Shown here piece by piece: positions 27,767 through 39,089 of a stretch of DNA of 64,000 bases. The DNA is from Sapria himalayana (taxonomy: Eukaryota > Streptophyta > Magnoliopsida > Malpighiales > Rafflesiaceae): contig JAREIK010017847.1 of NCBI GenBank assembly GCA_029783825.1, forward strand, positions 31,375-95,374, given 5' to 3'. Position 1 is the stretch's first letter. Each line of letters starts with the position of its first letter. The notes beneath the pieces were generated by a model. It saw only the letters and a list, made by a program, of their open reading frames with translations, was not told the origin of the DNA and made no database searches. The position numbers were made by a program, and so were the translations under genes.

Positions 27767-27875
27767 CTGCACTCCGTTGCCATTATAATAGCCCATCCAG
27801 CTTCTCTACACAACTTCACAAATTCAATGCATGTAATTTGTCGCCGATGTAATCTGGTTTGCATTGATAAAAAGG
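27767..27875 (-). pseudogene. Possible unidentified exon fragment
   Basis: On the minus strand an open frame reads ITCIEFVKLCREAGWAIIMA and then TECR, ending at a good donor (TGCAG|GTAAGA at 27767). The amino-acid composition looks like real coding sequence and unlike the AT-rich surroundings. I do not recognise the family, and the upstream acceptor is not clear. Confidence 0.3.
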
Positions 27876-27896
27876 GTCTATATCCAAGAAACCAAA

Positions 27897-27968
27897 TCAA
27901 ATTAAAAATAAAAAAAAACATAAAAAAACATAAAAAACATAAAAAAAACATAAAAAAACAAAAAAAAA
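27897..27968. repeat. A-rich short repeat (AAAAAACAT)n
   Basis: Repeated aaaaaacataaaaaaacat words. The run could be an old poly(A)-like or simple-sequence tract. It produces lysine-rich or phenylalanine-rich false frames. Confidence 0.8.
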
Positions 27969-28159
27969 CAAATACTTTAATAGCTCGATGCTATGCCAAG
28001 CCTATTATGAGCTCACATAAAAATCAATATTCGCCTCTTGCTTGTATTTGAGGTCTTAGAGCAATTAATATGGCTCATTAAACTCAGATTCAACAACATC
28101 CACCCATTTTGTTCACATATGGCATAAAGTAGTTGGAATAGAGGCATAAACCGTGTATA

Positions 28160-29640
28160 ATTATATGTATAACTATATGTAAAACAACATTATGTAAATC
28201 TATATGTTTACTATATGTATAAAACTCTATTATTTAAAACTATATAAAATTCTATATATTTAACTATATTTATATAACTATATATAAATATTTTTATAAC
28301 TATATAAAACTCAATATATTTTAATATAACTATATTTGTAACTATGTATACATATATGTAAATCTATATATTTATGTATAACTTTGTATACATTTATGCA
28401 TAACTACATATAACTACTTGTATGAATATATACATACATATATATATATATATAACTATATGTTTAACTATATATAACTATTTATAACTACATATACTAT
28501 ATGTATAAACTATAAATAATTGTATCGTACTATCTATATAACTATAAAAACGTTAAACATAGCTAGATTTTAATATATAATTTTCCACATATATTTAATA
28601 TACATTTTAATATATTATTATATAAAAATATATTTTGCAATATCCATGCCTATAGATAACTATATGTATAAATAAATAAAATGATATGAAAAAATATATA
28701 TACCTATATGTATAAATATATATTTAACTATATGTGAAACTATATGTATAACCACATGTAATTATATTTATAATTATATGTATAACAACATACAACATTA
28801 TGTTTAACTATATGTGTATAAAAAAATATAAATATTTGTATTACTATATAAAACATAATATAATTAAATATAACTATATTTGTAACTATGTATACATATA
28901 TGTTTACATATATGTAAATCTATATATTTGTTTATAACTTTGTATACATTTATGTATAACTACATATAACTACTTGTATGAAATATATATATATATATAT
29001 ATAAATTATATTTTTCACTATATATAACTATTTTTAACTGCATATACTATATGTATAATAACATATAACTATAAATAATTGTATCTTACTATATGTATAA
29101 CAATAAAATATTTATACATAATTATATTTAAATATATAATTAACAACATATATTTAATATACATTTTTATAATTTAATACATACAAATGTATTTTATTAT
29201 ATATATGCCTATACATAACTATATGTATAAATATATAAAATTAAAATAAAAAAACTATACACCTACATGTATAATTATAAGTATAACTATATGTGTAACT
29301 ATATGTATAACCACATGTAATTATATTTATAATTATATGTATAACAACATACACCTTAATGTTTAACATTATGTGTATAACTATATATAAATATATGTAT
29401 AACTATATAACACTTTATATAATTAAATATAACTATATTTGTAACTATGTATACACATATGTATACATATATGTAAATCTATATATTTGTTTATAACTTC
29501 GTATATATTTCTGTATAATTACTTATAATTACTTGTATGAATAATCTATATATAACAATATGTTAAACTATATATAATTATTTATAATGATATATACTAT
29601 ATGTATAATAACATATAACTAAACATATATTACACACTAT
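28160..29640. repeat. AT-rich tandem satellite, ~550-bp period
   Basis: Two and a half to three head-to-tail copies of an AT-only-looking unit. The landmark aactatatttgtaactatgt recurs at about 28328, 28871 and 29430, giving spacings near 543 and 559 bases. Other landmarks, such as aactacttgtatgaa and taattatatttataattata, keep the same spacing. Inside each unit the short word ataactatatgt is itself repeated. No coding content. Confidence 0.85.
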
Positions 29641-29797
29641 AATGGGCCGTTCAAGTACAATACAACCCTTTTGATTCCTCTTTCACATTACTCATCAATA
29701 ATAGTTTCAGTGGTTAATGAATCACTGAAAGTTGCTTTTATAGTTTCTATTGCCTACTTACTATTTATTTGTGTTTTGAATTATTTTCATCTTACTG

Positions 29798-29992
29798 ATG
29801 TTTTTGCTAAGTGGCTGGTGTCATGGGGTGTGGTTGATTTTGAAGCCTCCTCCATATGTTAATGATACCAACCTATACAATGTGTTCAAACCTCGAGAGA
29901 AAGCCCACCGGCTCCATACAAGAATGATATATGGTCTAGTAGTATTTTATGATGAAATTAGAAGTTTACAAGAAAATTTCATAGTCTTATAA
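29798..29992 (+). pseudogene. Enhancer-of-polycomb-like gene fragment (EPL1 domain)
   Basis: Plant Enhancer-of-polycomb-like proteins are subunits of NuA4-type histone acetyltransferase complexes. The frame contains LKPPPYVNDTNLYNVFKPRE followed by KAHRLHTR, very close to the conserved PPPPVNDTNPYNVFRPRE-KAHRLHTR core of that family. Downstream, VVFYDEIRSLQENF may be a decayed continuation, then a stop at 29990. Upstream sequence does not look like the family, so the exon start is lost or lies near 29840. Only this one exon-sized piece was found, between the AT satellite and non-coding DNA; it is a dead fragment. Confidence 0.8.
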
Positions 29993-30912
29993 TCTACTTC
30001 TCATGATGTGTTCAGATTCAACAGAGATAAAATAATTTGTAGTCATTTGAAAAACTTCATGTGGTAAGTAAGAAATATATCTTATTGATCAACTCTTTCT
30101 ATTCAAATTAGGGATATAGTGTTGAGATTAATAAGTTATCAAAGAAGATTTTTCTATTACCATTTGCATCTCTTAGAAGAGATTAATAAGTTGCACATTA
30201 ATCTTATCAAACACTTATCTATAACAACCATCCTATGTATATTTTTTCTTATAAAATGTAAACATTATGAATCATTAATTGAGTAATTAATTATATTTTT
30301 AATATTATTTATTTTTGCAGTCTAACATATATTTTTCTATCATACTTTATTTTGGTCAATTGTTTTAGTTTATTAGTTAATATTTTAATAAAAAATTTTC
30401 TTTCTTTTGAATTATAAATCATAAATTTCGAAATTGATTATATTTTTAGAAATTGATTTTTTCAATTTAAAATTAAAGTTACAAATTAAATATTTTATTT
30501 TTAATCTTTTATTTTTAAATTTTTTACTCTCAAACATGTGCTATCTATCTAATTTTTCAATTTAAATTTTTAATAGTTTCAATTATTAAGAAAAAATTAT
30601 ATATATATAGCATATATCAATGTATCTATTTTCATAGTTGTCCTATTAGCTCATTTATAACCATGACAAGATAATATCAACTTAACATTGAATCTTAATG
30701 AAATTTTATAGATGTAACAAATTTACTTTACATCCCACATATAAAACACATTCGTTATAATAATTTAATATATATATCTTTATTGACATCAATATTATGT
30801 ATAAATATTTTTTTTCTTTTATGTAGACACCAAACCAACTATCAAAAAAATTATATTATGAATATTCTCTAAATTGATAAATACTCAGTAAGAATATTTT
30901 TAGATCTAGACA

Positions 30913-30977
30913 AAATCCATCACTAATATTTTCGTAAATTCCACGCAAAGAAAAGCAGGGAATTTAGTGATGGATTT
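30913..30977. repeat. Inverted repeat, CACTA-like subterminal remnant
   Basis: AAATCCATCACTAA (30913-30926) and its exact complement TTAGTGATGGATTT (30964-30977) flank a 37-base loop. The words and the following aaaatctgtcgctaaata resemble the subterminal repeats of plant CACTA elements, but no terminal CACTA was found here. Confidence 0.5.
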
Positions 30978-31625
30978 AGGGACTAATTTTTCTATCTAAT
31001 TAGATCGATACAAAATCTGTCGCTAAATAATTATCTGAATTTATTTTTTTATAATTTTATATATAATTGGAAGTGATAATTCCTTAATTTTATATATAAT
31101 TATCTGCATTTACCTATAGATCTTTCCCTAGCTATTTGTGCTTTTAATAATTTCTATTGCAAATTTATGATAATTTAATTTTGTTAGCATTATTTATTTT
31201 AATATTTTTTGTAATTTTCTATATTAAAGGTATGTCATTGTCTATAGATGAGCGATCCTTGAAAGATATAGTCTCCTCATATGATTATAAAAATATGATA
31301 TTATAAAAAAATTTCATAAGTATATAAATACGAATAAAAATTTATATTAAATAAGACTAAAATAACTATTTTTTTGATTAAAAATTAATTAAAAAATAAT
31401 ACAAAATATTTTTCTGATATTTTTTAACTATGATATTTAAATATTTGTATTATAAAACAATATATAATGTATTATTTAATTATAATAAATTTAAAATATT
31501 TTAATTTCAAAATAAACATAAATAAATATAACTACTAATAAAATGCTAAAATAAACAATTCTTTGATTAAATAAAAAATTATAAAAATATATGAATTAAT
31601 AAATAAGGAAGTAAATATTAATATT

Positions 31626-31664
31626 ATTCCTATAATCATAAAATATTTTTATGATTATAGGAAT
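31626..31664. repeat. Perfect hairpin, 18-bp arms, 3-base loop
   Basis: ATTCCTATAATCATAAAA and its exact complement are separated by only TAT. This is a near-perfect 39-bp palindrome in AT-rich DNA. It may be the core of a palindromic MITE; nothing else identifies it. Confidence 0.9.
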
Positions 31665-31691
31665 CTTTTAAAAAATAATGACTAAAAGATT

Positions 31692-31728
31692 TGAAAATTT
31701 TGAATTAAAAAAAAATTCAAAATTTTCA
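31692..31728. repeat. Perfect hairpin, 15-bp arms, 7-base A loop
   Basis: TGAAAATTTTGAATT and its exact complement surround AAAAAAA. It lies 27 bases after another perfect hairpin at 31626-31664. Confidence 0.9.
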
Positions 31729-32192
31729 TTAAATTTAAAAGATAATAAATTGATATTTAAAGATTAATACATAGATGTTTTAATTACATCAAAAAAATTT
31801 TGGTGATTTAAAAAATAAATATCTAATTGTTGTTATTAAATGAACACTTCAAAGATTAAAATTTATAATGACTAAAATATTCAAATTTTATTCTTTTATA
31901 ATTATTTCATATTATATTAATAATAAATAAATTGAGACATTAGAATTTAGACATTTCATGTGGGTATAGGCCATTGGTTACTCTCTTCTTTAGTCTAGTG
32001 ACTGACAGCTTTCATCTGTTACATGTGGGACTTGTTCAGCCAACCTTTTTGGTATTCTTCATGACGTTGTTTGTAAATAGGAAGGTGGTTACTAGTTTCC
32101 ACTGGCTCATTCACAAACTCTGAAGGCACCATATCACATCTTTTGTAGGGAAATAGGTATTGGGTTATTTAATCGGTAATTAAGACGACAAT

Positions 32193-34857
32193 ATGAACTC
32201 AAGTCATCTTTTTCTCGAGGTATCCATAGGGATGAGATCAATTCTTGAGCAATCCAAGCTCGTAAGTTTTTCATGGCTTATTTTTTATTGCTTTTAATGT
32301 ACTTGTTAAGAGCTGCAATTTTTTGATTTTGATTATTGCATTGTAGAATATCTTCCTTGTAATGACAAAGATTGTCGATATGTTAGGCCCCAAGTCTCGA
32401 ATCATCGACACCATTTCTATATGCCTCAATGTTAGAATGTCTGGTAGTACTTAGTATTCCTTTTTTGTGGGTTTTCTTTTCAATGAGAACTGATTGGATT
32501 TCATTGCTGAGTTTCATTTTGTAGTGTTGAGATTTGATTTTTCATGGGGTGATGCATAATATCACCAAGAGACATTGGAGAACCTAAAGTCCACAATCAT
32601 GAGCACTAAGAAGTTCTATGCTGTATGTTTTTTTAGATATGATTACTTATATCTGTCATAAGGGGAACAACATACTATCAAAATGAAATTACTTCCTCTT
32701 TGTCAAATTGAATTACTTATTGTGCATCTAATTGGTTTGGTCATTGCCATGTTGTTGATGTAGTTATCACAATCAAAAAGGGTTTAAAGTTTTGCTTTTC
32801 AATTTTTAGGTTATGCTGGACACGGCGGGTCCAAAATTGTAGGTTATTCATAGAAATGAAAAATCAATTTCACTCTTGGCTAATGGATTTGTTATTTTAA
32901 CACCTGATCATGAACAAGAAGCTTCGTCGGAGTTGTTGCCCATCAATTTTAATAGCCTGTCCAATGTTAGTACTTTATGAGTTATAATGGTCTGGGTGGA
33001 CGAGATCATAATGAAACATAGCATTGATGATCTTTGAATTAAATTAAAATATGATCATAAACATAATGGATGTGCTTGGTAGGGCATTCCTTGTAACTTA
33101 TTGTTATATATTGATTAATATAAATGCCCTCACTAGAAGTGGAGACCCATCAAATCCCTTATTTTCCTTCAAATTTGTATTGTTAATTTTCTATATGTAC
33201 TTCATTTGAATGATTTGAATTTTTTGTGTCACTATTTAATTTGGTGTTTATTTATTCTTTTCACTATAGAAAAAATTGTTTCTTTCTTTGTAGGCTGTTC
33301 AACCAGGGAACACCATTTTTATTAGTCAGTACTTGTTCAAAGGAAGCAAAACTACTTTAGTGTGGCTGGAGGTAATGAACAATTTCATGGTTGTCTAGCA
33401 TGTGTCTATAGCATTAAAATGGGTTAATGATTTAGAATGCTCTAATCCCAAAATAATTTCATGCTCACGTACGTCTCATGTGCTTGAGTGAACAAGTAGG
33501 GTATCCAAGGTGAGAGAAAATGATGTGGTATGTGTGATAAAGAACTCTGCAACTTTGGCAGGCTCACTGTTCACCTTGCATGTTTCTCAAATTTACATCA
33601 AGCTGCCTACACATTCTGCTCAAGATAGGCTGGTCAATCTATTTCATTGATTTCAATTTTGGAATTTGAAGAATGCTTACATTTTCATTGTTATGTATTG
33701 GTTGTGTTCAAGGTTATCAGCACTTGAGGTGTGCAAAATAAAATTGATTTTCTCTCCTTGTCATTCATCCGCCACTCTGAGAATGTTTGACATGTAATTC
33801 TAATGATACAATTCTTCCTCTTATTGTATAGTCATTCTCAGAATCATAGTTTATTGCAGTAGAGAAGCTTCTTTAATGTGATGTTTCTAATCTCTAAAAA
33901 TTGAGAATATATTTATCAACTCTTATTAGTGCATAAACATTTTCTCAATAATTTTGTAGTACATAATTTTGTGCTAGCCCCTCCACAAAAGTTTTCTTTG
34001 TAAAATATATTTGACCACAAAATCATCTTTTTATAATCAACAAAATCATAATTATTGGAATATTTTTCTCAAACTTGCATTAGTTGAGTTCATAATTTTT
34101 ATTTATTAATAAAGATCTTACTCAGTGAAAAAGTCTCCCGCTTAGCCTGAGGTTTTAGAGATATTAATATTTTGATGATCTTATCCTTGAAAACCAGAGA
34201 TGCATTATCTGTTGAGTTTTGAACTTGAGATCTATTATCCTTGGATGAAACACTCGATATCACAAAAAGGCACGACCTATATTTTTTTGCACTATTCATT
34301 CTTCTGCATGAAATTAGGTATACCGTAACATGGTACATCTGTATATAGGTGTGTATTTTTGCATGCATAAAACTATCCACACACACATCCATCATCTATA
34401 TGTATGTGTTTGTGCATGTTATTTTCTTTAAATATATTTTTATGCTCCACCAGTGATATTTTTTTGTGAAGCTATTTATTGATGCATTCTATGTGGGAAA
34501 CAATTATGTGGTGTAGCACAGGCCCATGAGTATCTATCTCAGCTTGGAGACCTCTGTCAAACCCAGATTTTTGCCAAGATTGAAAATGTAGGATGATAGT
34601 TGTTTCCATAGTAATTCTCAAAGGCATATGAACCTGCTCCTTCTGCCTTAGCCACTAGTTTTTCTAGATGATTAGATGGTGGTCTCCTATTGTACATTCT
34701 AGCATGCCAAATAATATGGATGTTTCTAAAAGTGCAACAATAAAATAAAATTGTTTTGTTTTAAATCAAACTTTTTTTTCATTTGTTCTTAGAAGCAGAT
34801 GGTATTATTCTTTCTCATGGAAATTTAGGGATAAGAAGATGTTTATCTTTCTCATGA
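32193..34857 (+). pseudogene. Cytosolic pyruvate kinase pseudogene, exons 1-9 visible
   Basis: Pyruvate kinase makes pyruvate and ATP from phosphoenolpyruvate and ADP in glycolysis. Exons with mostly good splice sites are: 32193-32261 (MNSSHLFLEVSIGMRSILEQ), 32347-32443 (TKIVDMLGPKSR), 32525-32622 (RFDFSWGDA, YHQETLENLK), 32810-32965 ([29 protein letters not shown]), 33294-33371 (NTIFISQYLFKGSKTTLVWL), ~33501-33650 ([20 protein letters not shown]), 33713-33791 (GVQNKIDFLSLS), 34517-34587 (LSQLGDLCQTQIFAKIENV) and 34793-34857 (EADGIILSHGNLGI). Exon phases still fit. In-frame stops stand at 32557, 32840, 33648, 33725 (Trp to stop) and 33788 (in place of Arg). The exon segment after KIENV and the C-terminal half are absent; the sequence is cut by palindromic satellite from about 34867. 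The order and introns show a DNA-level copy, not a retrocopy. Confidence 0.95.
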
Positions 34858-34866
34858 TTTATTTTA

Positions 34867-34990
34867 CTAATTCTTCTCATCTGTGTGTGTGTCACCCGAG
34901 GCTATGTGATTAAATATATGTACGTATAATTCTGTAGTATATACGTACGTATATACTATAGTATATACGTACGTATATACCGAGCATATG
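34867..34990. repeat. Fragment of the SmF-exon/palindromic-satellite unit
   Basis: gtgtgtgtgtcacccgaggc followed by tatgtg matches the start of the satellite part of the two tandem units (38105 and 40000). It is followed by gtatatacgtacgtatatac palindromes. It marks the end of the pyruvate kinase fragment. Confidence 0.75.
34937..34980. repeat. Perfect 44-bp palindrome
   Basis: Two copies of the self-complementary 20-mer GTATATACGTACGTATATAC stand at 34937-34956 and 34961-34980, separated by TATA. The whole 44 bases equal their own reverse complement, so a cruciform is possible. Confidence 0.95.
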
Positions 34991-35304
34991 CGTACGCCAA
35001 AAAAAATTTCACCCCAAACTTGTTTTTTTCTCCTATGGGGTTATTGATATATGAGTTGACCAGAATCTAGTTACAACAGCCCTACTCATGTTCAAAACAA
35101 AACAAAACAAAATAGTTCATTGAATTCCTAGGTGTTCTGTGAATTTAGTTGGGACATATAAAACAATTTAGTACTAAATTATCACTAGTTTACATGCTAA
35201 AGTAAAGCATAAAAATCCTGTTTACATATGATGATCAAAGTATGGGGTTGTCAATATATGATTGTGTGTGTGTGAAGCAAAAAAAACAGAGAAATTAAGC
35301 TCAC
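34991..35304. other. Non-coding stretch
   Basis: About 300 bases between the palindromic satellite and the MYB pseudogene. Nothing recognisable was seen; it would include the decayed second intron of the MYB copy. Confidence 0.5.
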
Positions 35305-35567
35305 TTGTTGCCTAGACGAGCATGAAGATTGATGACCAACTATTCTTCAGAGACAGTAAGAAGTCCTCTTTTTAAGTTTGGGTGAAGATAATTAGTCCAG
35401 TGAAGGTGGCAGCTCTTGCCACATCGTGGTAATCTGGCGAGCTTTGGGATGGCTCCCCAATAGCACTAGCCATTGGTGAGGATAAAGTTGATGAGTTTCT
35501 CATCTTCTTCAGCAGTCCATGACCCTTTCCTAACCTTGAGTTTATCACATCAAGGTTGGCAACCCAT
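35305..35567 (-). pseudogene. R2R3-MYB transcription factor pseudogene (R2 and part of R3)
   Basis: R2R3-MYB proteins bind DNA and regulate plant genes. On the minus strand from the ATG at 35567 the frame reads MGCQP-stop-CDKLKVRKGS, WTAEEDEKLINFILTNG, stop, [40 protein letters not shown] and E-stop-LVINLHARLGN. The R2 tryptophans and RCGKSC are clear, and the piece ends at a good donor (ACAA|GTGAGC at 35305), where the second MYB intron normally lies. Three stops interrupt it; two sit where Gln and Lys codons are usual. The text resembles the MYB20/43/85-type group. The intron that often splits R2 near PKLAG is absent here. The third exon was not found. It is isolated between two satellite stretches. 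Confidence 0.93.
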
Positions 35568-35756
35568 TTCTAAATTTTGTGATAGCCATACGTGAAATAA
35601 GTGATGATCAAAGTCACACTCCCATCTATACGTAGGGCAGAGCTGTAGGAAGAAGAGTAAGATTTGTGAGTCCTGCAATTTTCTTCATAAAGGGACACTA
35701 AAACTAAATAGAGTCTCATATGGTATAATTTGATACATAAAAGCATTCAAAAGTAG

Positions 35757-36310
35757 AAGTATATACCTATGTATATACCATATATACTTACGTATATAGC
35801 ATATATACCTACGAATATACCATATATACCTACGTATATAGCGTATATACCTACATATATATGCTATATACCTACGTATATACCATATATACCTATGTAT
35901 ATACTCAGTATAAACGTACATATATACTGAGTATATATGTACGTATTTACTATAGTATATAAGTACTTATATACCAAGTATATACGTACATATACACTAC
36001 AGTATATGTATATATATATATATGTATATACTGAGAATATACACATATATATACTCAATATATACGTACGTATATACTTGATATATACGTATGTATATGC
36101 TCATTATATACATACATATATACTCAGATATGTACGTATAATACTATAGTATTATATGTAAATATATACTAAGTATATATGTACTCAGTATATATGTACA
36201 TATAATACTGTAGTTTATATGTTCATATACTACAGTAGTATATGTAACTAGTGAAATTCTAGTATATGTACATATACATTGTAGTATATATGTACATATA
36301 ACCTATAGTA
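35757..36310. repeat. AT-rich palindromic satellite, ~22-24-bp unit
   Basis: Repeated words such as acctacgtatataccatata and tatatactgagtatatacgt, period near 22-24 bases. Most units are partly self-complementary. The same satellite occurs inside the tandem units at 38.1-38.5, 40.0 and 40.9 kb. Reading frames over it (YIHRYIWYIRRYI-like) are artefacts. Confidence 0.85.
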
Positions 36311-36319
36311 TTATATATT

Positions 36320-37018
36320 TATCAAAACATAATATTATTTATTTATTTATTTTGATTTTATTGACTAGTTTAAATTTCGTACAGATATGGTACCACATTG
36401 TTTCCCATACGAACCATGTATAAGTGAAGGGATTTTTTACTAGACATGATGCACCACGACTCGGACAACTTTGTCATAGTAGAAAGATGGTGATCGGAGG
36501 AGCTGAGGGAGAGAAAGCAATGATAATGCACGGATAGATTATACTTCATGCACTATCGGTAGATACATTGAGGAATAAAATGTAATAAAATTGTTATGTT
36601 TTTGTTTTAATTATGTAAAATATTGTATCAGAATAATTAATTAAATTATTTTATTTTTTGTTAAATAATAAATTATCATTTATTGTTTATGTTTTTATTC
36701 AATTTAATATAAAAATATTAAATTATTCAATTAAAATTTTTGAAAAAAAATTAAATTCTGAAAATAGTTTTGAAATGAAAATAACCATGGATTTTTCTCT
36801 TGCTAATTTAGCTAGAAAAATCATTATTTTAGATAGAAAAATTTTCCATCTCTAAAATTTTTTAGGTTGTGACTCTTTCCCTTGTTAATTTTTAGCAATG
36901 AGCACTTTAGCTTGATAAAACTTTCGTCAGTAATCTATCGTCATTTTCTCTTTAGCAATTGAAACACCCCATTTAGCTAGGGAATTCTCCCTAGCCACCT
37001 AGGCTTTATCTTATAGTG
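36320..37018 (+). mobile_element. CACTA transposon 3' end, copy A
   Basis: It begins with atatttatcaaaa and a 400-base non-coding part shared with 39.1-39.5, 41.1-41.5 and 48.4-48.6 kb. Subterminal repeats around tttagctagggaattctccc follow, and it ends ttatagtg, a decayed form of the CACTA terminus (complement of CACTACAAGAA). No transposase domain and no matching 5' end were recognised. The shared landmark ctgagggagagaaagcaa occurs near 36499. Confidence 0.7.
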
Positions 37019-37549
37019 GAAGTTTTTTCTTCACTCTCAGCTTTGATTCATCATCAAAAGCTATGAAGCATTAATATTTATTTAGACACATTACATATTA
37101 ACTTCACCATGACATATTTAACCCTAAAAAATTTTTACCTATCTCATTTTCTTCCTCCTTTTCTTCGATTCCTTGTTCTTTAAAATTAACAAAAATCAAA
37201 AATAGTTCAAAAATAATTCTGATATTAAAGTCTAATGGCTAAAACAAAAATATAACATTCTTTCATCATCATTTAAAACAAAATCATCCTCAAAATTAGC
37301 TGGTGCATTTGTGCAAGCCTCTCTTATGTGGTTTCTCTACTAGAACTAGGAATGCTATCTATCATGACAAGCCTGCTAACTGTGAGTCCATATAGGACAT
37401 TTGCTGTTTTATTAAAAGTTATTAGTGACCAAATTATTATCCAGAATAATCTACTTCATTAGTTATATCACCTGATCAAATAATTTCTCAGACATATGAT
37501 TTTCTAACTTCATGCTCATAAGTCGAGCCACAAGTGACAATTATGAATG
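37019..37549. other. Non-coding stretch between CACTA end and tandem unit 1
   Basis: No gene, repeat or motif was recognised in about 530 bases. Confidence 0.5.
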
Positions 37550-37804
37550 TGTTGAAACTATATGACTTTCAACTTTAATTTATGTTTGTTCATGTCTATA
37601 ATAATTATTTTTATATATTTATGAATATGTTTGTGCGTCCCCAAACTTTTGGGTAGAGTTTTAGTCTATTATAGGTATGTAAAAGCCTTGGCTAGTCATC
37701 CATGGTGCTGGGAACAACACCTTAGCTTCTGAAGATGTGAGATGAACCAAAAAAATTAATTCCATGCAAAAGTAGGTTTGTTCTTGACACTATTATTTTG
37801 TGTA

Positions 37805-37888
37805 GATTTGTGTCATCACAGTTCAGATATGCATCGTCGTAGTTCAGATTTGCGTCGTTGCAGTTCATATCTACACCGTCATAGTTCA
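37805..37888 (+). repeat. 21-bp minisatellite, four copies
   Basis: Four exact-length copies of a unit like GATATGCATCGTCGTAGTTC plus A. The unit length is a multiple of three, so the frame stays open and joins the SmF exon downstream. The matching place in unit 2 keeps only traces of it. Confidence 0.88.
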
Positions 37889-37953
37889 GATCCGCAACTA
37901 CTTGTTATCAGTTATTGGTTTGTAAATGTAATATGTTATGCTCCATTTTGTAG

Positions 37954-38047
37954 GTGTAACAATGTTCTCTATCTACGTGGAGTACCAGAGGAAAAAGAAC
38001 TAGAAATGCTAACAATGCCTGAGAGACCTATATGCGTGTTTTTTTAA
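37954..38047 (+). pseudogene. SmF last exon, tandem copy 1
   Basis: After an acceptor (TTTTGTAG|G) the frame reads CNNVLYLRGVPEEKELE, matching the Sm2 end (RCNNVLYLRGVPED) of plant SmF, then runs on to a stop at 38045. The preceding intron sequence (ttattggtttgtaaatgta near 37910) is shared with the other copies. No other SmF exon lies nearby, so this is an orphan exon. Confidence 0.9.
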
Positions 38048-38134
38048 TCCTAGATTATTTTCTTTTGTTGTCTTTGATGGTATGTGTATTTTCTTTAAAG
38101 TAAAAGTGTGTGTGTCATCCAAGGCTATGTGTGT

Positions 38135-38460
38135 ATATATACATACATATAATATTAAAGTACATACATACATATATACTTGGTATAAATGTACATATAT
38201 ATTGAGTATATATCTTTGTATATACTGAGTATATAAGTAAGTATATACCTGAGTATATATGTTTGTATATACTGAGTATATTTGTATGTATATACTCAGT
38301 ATATACATACATATACTACAGTATATACGTATTTATATACTCGGTATATAAGTATTTTTATATTGTAGTATATACATACATATATACTCGGTATATATCT
38401 ACTTTTATATTGTAGTATATACGTACATATATACCTAATATATACAAAGTGGGTGCATAT
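38135..38460. repeat. AT-rich palindromic satellite in unit 1
   Basis: Repeated tatatactgagtatataagt-like words with a spacing near 24 bases, directly after the SmF 3' flank. Partly self-complementary. Confidence 0.85.
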
Positions 38461-39089
38461 ATTTATTTGTAGACATGTATATATTGTCATACATACACAC
38501 TGATTTACACACAGACACACTTTTGAATATATAATTCATCGGGCTGGTCTGGTCATCATCATGCATTATTTACTGATGCAGGTAATAAAAGCCATGGATC
38601 TTAGATTTCCCCTAAAGCTATAGGAAGAAGATATTTCTAGTCCAGGCCAGCCAGGCAGAAATAGGATGGTCTTAAAAATCTTAGTAATTGTGTTAATATG
38701 TAATTATCACATGGTACAAAGTAAACGTATAAGTAAAAAGTTTTCTTGCTCTTAGTTATACCATGATTGATTCTAATTGTACTAGGGCTTAGGATGATGA
38801 TGATGATGATTCTCATGTAGTGTCGTGTAATTCTGGTCCGGGAGGAATATCGGTTCCTATTTTGGGAGATGCAGCATCCCACCTCGTCAAAAACTTGCTT
38901 AATCTCAAAATGAGTGGTTGGCAGGGATATACGTATGAGTGAAATGCTAGTATATATTGGGTCCTAATTTGTACTCAGCATATATGTACACATAATATGG
39001 TAGTTTTTATGTACATATACTACCGTAATATATGTACGAGTGAAATGCTAGTATATGTACATATATACTACAGTATTATATATTTATCA

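Larger units (their letters stand above)
29993..32192. other. AT-rich non-coding stretch
   Basis: No gene was seen in about 2.2 kb. It contains three perfect inverted repeats, listed separately. The last 230 bases (from about 31960) are less AT-rich and may be the decayed upstream region of the pyruvate kinase pseudogene. Confidence 0.6.

Noticed and set aside
35685..36149. Overlapping small frames rich in Tyr-Ile-Arg on both strands
   Set aside because: They lie on the AT palindromic satellite and follow from its sequence.
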